NCBI GenBank assembly: GCA_963989245.1
Contig: OZ022347.1
Coordinates: forward strand, 3,844,448 to 3,908,447
Source: Nansenia antarctica
Taxonomy: Eukaryota > Chordata > Actinopteri > Argentiniformes > Microstomatidae
Direction: 5' to 3'
Length of the DNA stretch: 64,000 bases
The notes beneath the pieces are model-generated. The model had not been told where the DNA came from, did not search any database, and saw nothing but the letters and a program-made list of their open reading frames with translations. The first letter of the stretch is position 1. Each line of letters starts with the position of its first letter. Below, in pieces: positions 1 to 8,810 of the stretch. Made by a program: the position numbers and the translations under genes.

Positions 1-1273
1 AGTTAGTGTCTCGTTATTATACTTCTAGTTAGTGTCCCGTTATTAGACTTCTAGTCAGTGTCTCGTTATTAGACTTCTAGTTAGTGTCTCGTTATTATAT
101 TTCTAGTTAGTGTCTCGTTATTATACTTCTAGTTAGTGTCCCGTTATTATACTTCTAGTTAGTGTCTCGTTATTACACTTCTAGTTAGTGTCTCGTTATT
201 ATACTTCTAGTTAGTGTCCCGTTATTATACTTCTAGTTAGTGTCTCGTTATTATACTTCTAGTTAGTGTCTCGTAATTATACTTCTAGTTAATGTCTCGT
301 TATTACACTTCTAGTTAGTGTCTCGTTATTATACTTCTAGTTAGTGTCCCGTTATTATACCTCTAGTTAGTGTCCCGTTATTAGACTTCTAGTTAGTGTC
401 TCGTTATTATACTTCTAGTTAGTGTCCCGTTATTATACTTCTAGTTAGTGTCTCGTTATTATACTTCTAGTTAGTGTCTCGTTATTATACTTCTAGTTAG
501 TGTCTCGTTATTATACTTCTAGTCAGTGTCTCGTTATTAGACTTCTAGTCAGTGTCTCGTTATTATACTTCTAGTTAGTGTCTCGTTATTAGACCTCTAG
601 TTAGTGTCTCGTTATTATACTTCTAGTTAGTGTCTCGTTATTAGACTTCTAGTTAGTGTCTCGTTATTATACTTCTAGTTAGTGTCCCGTTATTATACTT
701 CTAGTTAGTGTCTCGTTATTAGACTTCTAGTTAGTGTCTCGTTATTAGACTTCTAGTTAGTGTCTCGTTATTATACTTCTAGTTAGTGTCTCGTTATTAT
801 ACTTCTAGTTAGTGTCTCGTTATTATACTTCTAGTTAGTGTCTCGTTATTAGACTTCTAGTTAGTGTCTCGTTATTAGACTTCTAGTTAGTGTCTCGTTA
901 TTATACTTCTAGTTAGTGTCTCGTTATTATACTTCTAGTTAGTGTCCCGTTATTATACTTCTAGTTAGTGTCTCGTTATTAGACTTCTAGTTAGTGTCCC
1001 GTTATTAAACTTCTAGTTAGTGTCTCGTTATTAGACTTCTAGTTAGTGTCTCGTTATTAGACTTCTAGTTAGTGTCTCGTTATTATACTTCTAGTTAGTG
1101 TCTCGTTATTATACTTCTAGTTAGTGTCTCGTTATTAGACTTCTAGTTAGTGTCTCGTTATTAGACTTCTAGTTAGTGTCTCGTTATTATACTTCTAGTT
1201 AGTGTCTCGTTATTAGACTTCTAGTTAGTGTCTCGTTATTAGACTTCTAGTTAGTGTCCCGTTATTATACTTC
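1..1273. repeat. 26-bp minisatellite, about 49 units
   Basis: A 26-bp unit beginning AGTTAGTGTCTCGTTATTAT is repeated head to tail from the first base of the window, so the array probably extends further left. Units vary at only a few positions: TCTCG or CCCG in the first half, and the base before the AC (TTATAC, TTAGAC, TTACAC or TTAAAC) in the second. There are no spacers and no open frame of note. The array stops abruptly at ACTTCAGTGACG. Confidence 0.97.
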
Positions 1274-1478
1274 AGTGACGCAGAAGAACAAAGTGGCTTC
1301 TTGTTGTATTTTCTTCTCCCTGTTTTTGTTGTTGACGTTTTTTTGGGGGGAATCTTGTCCCGTTTTTAACTTCTCAGTACGTAACTCTCCTGATGAGACT
1401 GTCACACCAGCTCAGCTAGAATAGGCTACATGCGATGACTCACAACATTACATTACGTTAATTCTTCCTAAACAGATC

Positions 1479-2121
1479 TGAATAAATAACATGTGAAATA
1501 CAGTAAAAGGTGTATGTTAGTGCATGTGGCCTTTCGGGCCTCTAGTTCCACACACACCGGGGCTAACATGAATAAATAACATGTGACATACAGTAAAAGG
1601 TGTATGTTAGTGCATGTGGCCTTTAGGGCCTCTAGTTCCATACACACACCGGGGCGAACATGAATAAATAACATGTGACATACAGTAAAAGGTGTATGTT
1701 AGTGCATGTGGCCTTTAGGGCCTCTAGTTCCACACACACACCGGGGCTAACATGAATAAATAACATGTGACATACAGTAAAAGGTGTATGTTAGTGCATG
1801 TGGCCTTTCGGGCCTCTAGTTCCACACACACACCGGGGCTAACATGAATAAATAACATGTGACATACAGTAAAAGGTGTATGTTAGTGCATGTGGCCTTT
1901 CGGGCCTCTAGTTCCACACACACACCGGGGCTAACATGAATAAATAACATGTGACATACAGTAAAAGGTGTATGTTAGTGCATGTGGCCTTTAGGGCCTC
2001 TAGTTCCATACACACACCGGGGCTAACATGAATAAATAACATGTGACATACAGTAAAAGGTGTATGTTAGTGCATGTGGCCTTTAGGGCCTCTAGTTCCA
2101 CACACACACCGGGGCTAACAT
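1479..2121. repeat. ~92-bp tandem repeat, seven units
   Basis: Each unit starts GAATAAATAACATGTGACAT and ends near CACCGGGGCTAACAT. Repeat starts lie near 1479, 1569, 1662, 1754, 1847, 1938 and 2030. A single unit with the same flanks on both sides occurs at 59238-59330, so this array is an expansion of one unit within a longer duplicated block. Short ORFs inside it are artefacts of the repeat. Confidence 0.95.
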
Positions 2122-2440
2122 GCGCCATGCTGGACGCTACTAGAATAGGCTACAAAAGAACCAACGCATTTGCCTTTGGCCAGTTAAAGTTATTATTCAT
2201 CTGGCTAATATCTTAGTTGTCCTTACCTGCGACGCGATGCTTTATTTAATCACACTCCGGGAGCGTCGAGCTGCATACGCTGTCTCGCATTAGGAGAATG
2301 GAATCAACCTTTGATCAGATAGAATGAAAATGCTGCTCTGACAAAAACACACACACTGGCGTCTTTTGATGACGTCATCGATGGGCGTTTCACTTTCTTC
2401 ATACAGGGATAGTCACATTCAGCGGGAAATAAACACTTAA
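2122..2440 (-). promoter_or_regulatory. Promoter-like block with CRE and noncoding exon donor, copy 1
   Basis: This stretch is nearly identical to 59331-59600. On the minus strand it holds a perfect CRE palindrome TGACGTCA at 2370-2377. Downstream is a GC-rich stretch ending in CGCGTCGCAG followed by a consensus splice donor GTAAGG (2221-2226). I infer a promoter plus an untranslated first exon of a minus-strand gene, probably of the zinc-finger family here. Its body would lie left of this window. The inference rests on motif content and on conservation between the two copies, not on transcripts. Confidence 0.45.
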
Positions 2441-2519
2441 ACACTCAATTAATTGAATTTACTAGAATGTATCCGATCATTGATAATATAGAATGAAAAT
2501 GCTGCTCTGACAAAAACAA

Positions 2520-2785
2520 CGATATCCAGCTGCAGAACGTCGCCAAACGCGATGGAGTGAAATGCAGTAAAAATGTGGAACGCCCTTCCTATAATCTTAA
2601 AGGAGTGCAAAACACTGCCCACCTTCAAAACCACTCTCAAAAAACATTTACAGGAGGCTGCAATCCGTAACTGGACCCTCTAAATCAAAAATCTGATTAA
2701 AAGACCCGAACTACCCACTGTACATACTTTGTGTTTTGTCCCCCGCCCCCACCTGTGGTGTATGTCCCCACCTGTCCTACCCGCT
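2520..2785 (+). pseudogene. LINE ORF2 C-terminal end (L2/CR1-like)
   Basis: The plus strand encodes a conserved LINE reverse-transcriptase C-terminus of the type WNALP...FKTTLKKHLQEA, ending with TAA near 2681. It is followed by what looks like 3' UTR with a duplicated CCCACTGTACAT motif. The gypsy element inserted in this UTR, and the rest of the UTR resumes at 7228. Only the terminal ~40 residues are present. The clade assignment is from motif resemblance. Confidence 0.65.
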
Positions 2786-2790
2786 GTACA

Positions 2791-2979
2791 TGTCGTGTTT
2801 CGTAAGTAAACGCGTGAGACAACTGTTAACTATATACCACGTACTTTATTCACCATCCAGTTCCACCATTCATTCCACTCTGCCCGCTTTCCCACTGCGC
2901 ATGCTCTCCCCTGTATCCCCAACTCATTCCCATTGGTCTACAGCATAAGCGTCACACCATATATTAACATAACACCACA
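2791..2979 (-). repeat. Gypsy 3' LTR (189 bp)
   Basis: Complete LTR bounded by the GTACA duplication on one side and the polypurine tract on the other. It carries an AATAAA-type signal on the minus strand (plus-strand TTTATT near 2847). Its U3 end matches the 5' LTR remnant at 7127-7227. Confidence 0.9.
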
Positions 2980-2991
2980 TCTCCCCTTTCT
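2980..2991 (-). other. Polypurine tract
   Basis: On the minus strand AGAAAGGGGAGA directly precedes the TGTGG start of the 3' LTR. This is the expected position of the plus-strand DNA primer of an LTR retrotransposon. Confidence 0.85.
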
Positions 2992-3282
2992 AGAGACAAA
3001 GGGTAGACTGCCTTTGCCTCGTCAGACCTTAGAGGATTATTCTGCCTCTTTTGTTGTAAAGGTCTGTCCCTGTGTAAATCCTGAACATACGTTACTATAG
3101 CGGTTTGATCCATACATCTCAAAACTAACAGGGCTACTAAAAGTGCTCAAACTAGACCCCATCCAACGTAACATGGAATAACTTTTCCTTACATACAACA
3201 GTAACATTACCCATATACTCCTTTTTTTTTTTTTTTTTTTTTAGGGTAAACACTTATACAAACACTTGTCCACATTTCTCAG

Positions 3283-6200
3283 TTACATGTCAAACCTCCT
3301 AGGTTTAACCACTGCTCTCCCCCCCCTTGTTCTGAGCGTGGGAGTCTCTGCAGGTGGGGCCTGTGTTCCGACTGTAGGTGACATGGGAGCCTGCCCAGGG
3401 GTCGGGTCTGGGGCCGGCTCCGGGGCTTGTTGCTGCGGCGGGGAGCCCCTGTCTTGTGTAGGTGTGTGTAGGGGTATCAGATGCTGTCGGTTGCGTCTCA
3501 CCACCCCCTGGGGCAGGCCCACCAGGTAGGACCTCGGAGTAGAGTGGTTTCGGAGCACAGTTCCCGACGTCTTAGCATCCGTGACCCATACCTGCTCTCC
3601 CGAAGACAGGTCACAGAGGGGTCTTGCACGGTGTCGCCGGTTGTAGTTTACCGCATCCGACCTCCCTTTCACCTCCTCTTTCTGCGCGAACGCGTCGCTG
3701 TCCGGCAGTGTAGGGACCAGTCGAGAGGGCAGCACTGGCACCGTGGTGCGCAGACGTCGGCCCATGAGGAGCTGGGCCGGGCTGTACCCACTCTGAAGGG
3801 GTGTGGCTCGGTAGGCGAGTAGAGCCAGGTAGGGGTCGCTCGCTTTTTTCAGGAGGTTTTTCATAGTCTGGACTGCCCTTTCTGCTTCACCATTACTCTG
3901 TGGAAACCTTGGGCTGCTGGTGATGTGTCTGAACCCGTACGCAGCAGCAAAGGAGGTGAAGGCTTGACCAGAAAACTGAGGCCCATTATCTGACATCAGG
4001 ACCTCCGGGATGCCATGGCGGGCAAACATAGACTTCAGATGTACAATAATGTCAGTGGACCTGGTGTGAGACAATTGGGCAATCTCAACATACCTGGAGA
4101 AGTAATCGACGACGAGTAGGTATGTGTCTTTTCCCAGGACGAACAGGTCGGCCCCCAACTTCTGCCATGGTCTTTCAGGGCACTCTGACGGCATGAGAGG
4201 TTCTCTGGGATTCTGTCGCTCCTGAATGCATGCCCTGCAATTGAGCACCATGTCATTTACCTGTTGGCTGAGTCCAGGCCACCACACAGACTGGCGGGCA
4301 CGCTCCTTGCACTTCACAACACCTTGGTGTCCTTCGTGTAGTCTGGCCAGCACGTCGTTCCTCATTACTGAAGGTATCACCAGTCGTGTGCCTTTCAGCA
4401 GTAGACCGTCTTCCACTGTGAGCGTAGCTTGCTCCCGCCAGTAGCTCTTCAGCACAGGTTCCTGGCTTGCGTGGTCAGGCCATCCCTCTGTGCACAGCAT
4501 CATAACACGTGAGCAGACACTGTCAGCATTTAGCTCCTTCCTCAGGTTTTCCATATATGAGGCACCAACGGGTAGATTGTCCATTACACAGTCCACATAT
4601 ATATTGGTGCTCTCCATTAGCTCCTCTTCTGATGTAGACCTGGATCTTGTCACTGGGGAGCGCGACAGCGTGTCTGCTGTCCAGAGTGATTTTCCTGGCA
4701 CGTGCACGATAGAATATGAGTAGCGCATCAACCGCATCCTGAAACGCTGGATTCTTGGCGGCAGAAGATCCAGGGCTTGGCCTCCCAGTAAGCTGAGAAG
4801 GGGTTTATGGTCGGTCTCCAGGCAGAAGTGTTTTCCTATGAGGAAATCCTGGAACCGTTCGCAGGCCCATGTGAGGCCCAGGGCCTCCTTCTCGATCTGT
4901 GCGTATCGTTGTTCTGTGGGAGTGAGGGACCGAGACGCGTAAGCCACAGGCTTCCATTCAACCCCCCACCTCTGGAGCAGAACACCTCCCAAGCCGAACG
5001 AGGATGCGTCGGCTGACACTTTGGTGTCTCTCTTTTGATCATAGACCGCCAGCACTGGAGGAGAGGACAGGGCTTCCTTCAGTGTTCTGAATGCTGTCAC
5101 CTGGGCCACGTCCCAGGCCCAGCTGTTTCTTTTCGAGAGAAGGTCACGGAGCGGCTTGTCCTTTTCTGCTAACTGGGGAATGAATTTTCCCAGTTGATTG
5201 ACCATTCCAAGAAAGCTTCGCAGCTCGCTGACGTTTGCGGGCTCCTTCATCTCCATGATGGCCTCCGTCTTCCTCGGATCTGGGCGGACCCCTGTAGCCG
5301 TGACGATCTGGCCCAGGAAGACCACCTCACTCTTTGAGAGTTCACATTTGTCCATATTCAGGGTGATGTGGGCCCTTTCCACCCTTTGCAGTACTGCGTG
5401 GAGTCGAGTATCGTGCTCTTCCTGATCCCGCCCCCACACCAGCAGGTCATCGATGTGGCATATCACACCTTCCAGCCCCTCGGTTACCTCCGCCATCATG
5501 CACTGAAAATGTTCAGGTGCTGAGGCAATTCCGAAAGGAAGGCGGTTGAAATGAAACCTTCCGAATGGGGTGATGAACGTAGTGTACTTGGCTGATTCTG
5601 CTGCAAGTGGAACCTGCCAAAACCCCATGTTTGCGTCCAGTTTACTGAAAACCTTTGCTCCGGCAAGCATCCCGAGGCTCTGCTCTATCGACGGCAGAAT
5701 GTACTTCTCCCTGCATACAAACTCGTTCAAGCCGGTCAGATCCACACATAGACGCACTGATTTACCGTCCTTTTTGGGGACGACCACCATGGCGGCGCAC
5801 CAGTCGGTTGGCTCTTCCACGCGGCTGATGACACCCAGGTTCTCCATGCGCTGGAACTCATCTTTGACTTTCCCCATCATAGGCAGCGGAATCCTCCTGG
5901 GGGTTTTCAAGGAAAATGGCACAGCACCCGGTTTGAGTTTTATGGTGTATGCTTGTTGTACCTCACCCAGGCCACTGCACAGCTTGGGGTAGGTCGTCTT
6001 GAGGGTCTCCATGTCTATGCTGTTGACACGGAGGAGTAAGTCCAGGGCTACGATGGCTGGCCTCCCAAGCAAAGGCGTGCTCAGGTTATTCACCACATAG
6101 ACCTTCTCCGTGGTCTGCTTGCCTCCTCTCCCCAGCTGCAGCTTGGTGAACCCTGCCACGTCCAGCGGCATTCGTCCTGGACCAAACAAAGGTTTCTCTG

Positions 6201-7170
6201 CTTTGTGGAGAATGGGTGGCTGTGTGTTAGAAAACATGTTAGCAAAAACAGCCTGTGACACAACAGTGACATCGGCTCCAGTATCGAGCTTGAAGGTGAC
6301 CTGTTTTCCCATCACTTCTATTTCTACAATCCATGGATCAGCCTCTGACGTCACAGAACCAAGGAACCAGCCCTCCACCTCTTCTTCAATACCGTGCACA
6401 GCTTTACCTGCAAGGCACACACGCTTGTAGTGACCCATTTTTCCACAGGAGTGACACTTCACCTCGTTGGCAGGACACTCCAGCTTGGGGTGTGGCGCGC
6501 CACCACATTTGTAGCACTGGGAGCTGCTCTGGCTGCTGTGTGCCTTCGCTCCAAAGCTCTTATACATGTTAGGTTGGGGCTTTTCCTTTGGCCTCCCTTT
6601 AAACACTCTGTCTACAGAGCTGACGTCCATCTGCACTGCACTACTGCTGCTGTCACTCCTCAGTGTGCTTTGCTGCTTTTTGATCTCCTCTGATTGTCTC
6701 GCCATGTTGATAGCTTTTTCTAAGTCCAAGTCTTTTTCCATTTGCATGCGTTCTGAGAGCCGCAAGTCTGCCAGCCCTACCACTAACCTATCCCTGATCA
6801 GTTCATCATGCAATTGTCCATAATTGCAGTGCTCTGCCAATGCATACAAGGCAGTGACAAATGCATCCACGGTCTCATTTGCTTCCTGTTTGCGCATGTT
6901 AAATCGCGCACGTTCGTACACAATGTTCTTTTTCACTACAAAGAAGGATTGAAAGCCATCCCTCACTTTACTGTACAGATGCAGGTCTCCCTCGCTGAGT
7001 TTCAAACCCCTCAAAACATCGTCGGCCTCATCTCCCATACAATAAATCAAAGTGTTCACCTGATTATCATCAGAGCTGGCGGCAAGATTGCTTGCCTGTC
7101 GGAACCTCTCAAATCTCCGTATCCACTTTGTCCGCTTTCCCACTGCGCATGCTCTCCCCTGTATCCCCAA
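3283..7170 (-). CDS. Gypsy gag-pol polyprotein, 1295 codons, N-terminus replaced
   Basis: One uninterrupted frame encodes gag and pol. In order it shows a gag capsid-like region with FERFRQAS near the start, and two CCHC zinc knuckles (around residues 217-253, beginning CYKCGG). Then come an aspartic protease with LDTGAD (about 295), reverse transcriptase with HIDDLLVW at the catalytic site (about 571), and RNase H with a conserved D in KVSADAS (about 720). Integrase follows, with an HHCC finger (about 940-980) and D, D and E motifs (GADLF, SDNGPQF, NGEAERAV). The annotated ATG lies in the LTR remnant, so the first ~14 residues are not native gag and the real N-terminus is deleted. All catalytic motifs look intact. 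The preserved length suggests recent activity or recent loss. Confidence 0.92.
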   Translation of the reverse strand: MGIQGRACAVGKRTKWIRRFERFRQASNLAASSDDNQVNTLIYCMGDEADDVLRGLKLSEGDLHLYSKVRDGFQSFFVVKKNIVYERARFNMRKQEANETVDAFVTALYALAEHCNYGQLHDELIRDRLVVGLADLRLSERMQMEKDLDLEKAINMARQSEEIKKQQSTLRSDSSSSAVQMDVSSVDRVFKGRPKEKPQPNMYKSFGAKAHSSQSSSQCYKCGGAPHPKLECPANEVKCHSCGKMGHYKRVCLAGKAVHGIEEEVEGWFLGSVTSEADPWIVEIEVMGKQVTFKLDTGADVTVVSQAVFANMFSNTQPPILHKAEKPLFGPGRMPLDVAGFTKLQLGRGGKQTTEKVYVVNNLSTPLLGRPAIVALDLLLRVNSIDMETLKTTYPKLCSGLGEVQQAYTIKLKPGAVPFSLKTPRRIPLPMMGKVKDEFQRMENLGVISRVEEPTDWCAAMVVVPKKDGKSVRLCVDLTGLNEFVCREKYILPSIEQSLGMLAGAKVFSKLDANMGFWQVPLAAESAKYTTFITPFGRFHFNRLPFGIASAPEHFQCMMAEVTEGLEGVICHIDDLLVWGRDQEEHDTRLHAVLQRVERAHITLNMDKCELSKSEVVFLGQIVTATGVRPDPRKTEAIMEMKEPANVSELRSFLGMVNQLGKFIPQLAEKDKPLRDLLSKRNSWAWDVAQVTAFRTLKEALSSPPVLAVYDQKRDTKVSADASSFGLGGVLLQRWGVEWKPVAYASRSLTPTEQRYAQIEKEALGLTWACERFQDFLIGKHFCLETDHKPLLSLLGGQALDLLPPRIQRFRMRLMRYSYSIVHVPGKSLWTADTLSRSPVTRSRSTSEEELMESTNIYVDCVMDNLPVGASYMENLRKELNADSVCSRVMMLCTEGWPDHASQEPVLKSYWREQATLTVEDGLLLKGTRLVIPSVMRNDVLARLHEGHQGVVKCKERARQSVWWPGLSQQVNDMVLNCRACIQERQNPREPLMPSECPERPWQKLGADLFVLGKDTYLLVVDYFSRYVEIAQLSHTRSTDIIVHLKSMFARHGIPEVLMSDNGPQFSGQAFTSFAAAYGFRHITSSPRFPQSNGEAERAVQTMKNLLKKASDPYLALLAYRATPLQSGYSPAQLLMGRRLRTTVPVLPSRLVPTLPDSDAFAQKEEVKGRSDAVNYNRRHRARPLCDLSSGEQVWVTDAKTSGTVLRNHSTPRSYLVGLPQGVVRRNRQHLIPLHTPTQDRGSPPQQQAPEPAPDPTPGQAPMSPTVGTQAPPAETPTLRTRGGRAVVKPRRFDM

Positions 7171-7227
7171 CTCATTCCCATTGGTCTACAGCATAAGCGT
7201 CACACCATATATTAACATAACACCACA
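7127..7227 (-). repeat. Gypsy 5' LTR remnant
   Basis: Matches the U3 end of the 3' LTR up to about CCGCTTTCCC and then switches into gag. Both parent sequences share a CCACTYTGYCCGCTTTCCC-like stretch at the junction, which suggests a microhomology-mediated internal deletion. Confidence 0.85.
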
Positions 7228-7375
7228 GTACATACCTTATGTTTTGTTGTATTGTTCTTCCCATGATGGATGTATGTTTATCTTGTAGATAGTAATAGTT
7301 ATTTGTCTGTATTATCTTGTAGATAGTACTAGTTTTTTTTTGTCTGTCTTACATGTAACGATGAATTGAGAATCA
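7228..7375 (+). repeat. LINE 3' UTR remainder
   Basis: Sequence after the gypsy target duplication continues the LINE 3' region seen before 2786 (GTACATACCTTATGTTTTGT against GTACATACTTTGTGTTTTGT). It contains two copies of a TCTTGTAGATAGTA motif. No coding capacity. Confidence 0.6.
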
Positions 7376-8637
7376 AGACTGGTTAGATGAACTAAAATGC
7401 ACACAGGTTGAAGAGGCATGGCTAGGTTTCAAAACCAAATTCCTAAATATTATTGACAGTATAGCGCCCCCATGAGAACCACCAGGGTTAAAACCCGATC
7501 GGAACCATGGATGAATTCGGACATTCTAAATGCTATGAAAGTCAGAGACCTAAAATGCTCTGAAGTTCAAAAATGCAAATCAAAATTAGTGAAACACTTA
7601 AACGAAGATCACAAAACCCACTTTGAGAAAATTAAAAAACAATGCAACAAACTATGCAATCAGGTAATTACCATGACCAAATCTGCTAAGAAAGAATACC
7701 TCGATAACAAAATCGAAGAAAACTTAAACAAACCACGTGACCTTTGGAAGCTACTTAATAGCCAACTAGGTTGCAGTCAAAAACTCAAAACCAGGTCTAC
7801 AAACATCAGCATAAAATCTGGTGATTCTCTCCTTACAGACAAGCTGGATGTGGCTAAGTGCTTAAACACTTTCTTTACAACCATAGCCACTAAATTAGTT
7901 AACAATCTACCACCCCACTCAGGGCGTTATGGTGTAGAGCACATCCGTGCGTTCTACAATAAACTGGGTGTACGCAATGATGATTTTAAACTCTCCATGG
8001 TGTCAAACGATGAGGTGTTTAAAAAGCTAGGCGCTCTACACTCAGAAAAGGCCACGGGCCATGACAATATTCCAGCCAGATTTCTAAAAGACTCAGCTGC
8101 CTCCATTACCCCAATCATCACCCACATAATAAACCTCTCCATCAAACAGGGACACGTCCCCCTTGACTTTAAAATAGCAAGGGTAACCCCACTGTATAAA
8201 AAAGGAAGCAAATTAGACCCAGGCAACTACCGACCTGTTTCTATTCTTAATTCCATCTCGAAACTTATGGAAAAAATAGTTTATGAACAGGTCGATAGGT
8301 ACCTTACCGAAAAAAATCTGATGTATGAATTTCAATCAGGATTCAGAACATCCCATTCCACTGACACATGCCTTCTCTATTTGAACGACCACATCAACCA
8401 TGAGGTGGACTCGGGCAAGTACTGCGGCATGGTCATGCTGGACCTCCAGAAGGCCTTCGACACAGTAGATCACCACATATTGTTAGATAAACTGAAAGCA
8501 ATTGGGTTCGATAGAACATCGGTGAGCTGGATGCAATCCTACTTAGAGGGGAGGGAACAGGTGGTTAGTGTGAACGGAACACTGTCCCCCCCCCCCTCCC
8601 GGTGACCTGCGGCGTTCCACAAGGAAGCATATTGGGA
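7376..8637 (+). pseudogene. LINE reverse-transcriptase fragment (Jockey/CR1/L2-type)
   Basis: The open stretch 7472-8605 encodes an endonuclease-RT linker and the RT fingers and palm: NYRPVSIL, then MLDLQKAFDTVDH with the first catalytic Asp. A frameshift in a C-run near 8590 separates this from GVPQGSILG, after which the element is cut off at 8637 by a pogo-like fragment. The FADD-box half of the RT is missing. Upstream (7376-7470) the DWLDELKC region is out of frame. Clade within the CR1/L2/Jockey group is uncertain. Confidence 0.8.
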
Positions 8638-8810
8638 CTGTCCAATTGGCAGGGACAGGGATATTGTTTCTCTCTGCGTATTCAAATGCCAGTTCACGGC
8701 ACTTAACTGGAGCAAGGCCATGGAACTGGTCAGCTAGTTGTTTCAAGTGTTTGGCAAGCTCCTCCTCCATCTCATCTGTGAAAATTCTCTTTGCCTCAGC
8801 TACTGTGTCC
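8638..8810 (-). pseudogene. Pogo/jerky-like transposase fragment
   Basis: Minus-strand translation contains FTDEMEEELAKHL...LADQFHGL...CRELAFEYAERN. This resembles the region after the CENP-B/psq helix-turn-helix in pogo-type (Tc1/mariner superfamily) transposases. About 57 residues remain, lodged between two LINE fragments. No catalytic DDE part is present. Confidence 0.55.

Larger units (their letters stand above)
2791..7227 (-). mobile_element. Ty3/gypsy LTR retrotransposon with truncated 5' end
   Basis: The element lies on the minus strand. It is flanked by a 5-bp target duplication GTACA at 2786-2790 and 7228-7232. Its LTR begins TGTGGTGTTATG and ends AAACACGACA, giving TG...CA termini. 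The 3' LTR is complete (2791-2979), but at the 5' end only about 100 bp of LTR (about 7127-7227) survive and are joined directly to gag. The rest of that LTR, the primer-binding site and the gag N-terminus are missing. The internal gag-pol frame is uninterrupted. Confidence 0.93.

Noticed and set aside
1..1273. CRISPR-like array of short repeats
   Set aside because: Units are contiguous 26-bp tandem copies with no unique spacers, in a clearly eukaryotic context. It is a minisatellite.
3283..7170. Endogenous retrovirus with env
   Set aside because: The frame ends with integrase and a Pro-rich tail just before the polypurine tract and LTR. There is no env, so it is a Ty3/gypsy retrotransposon.
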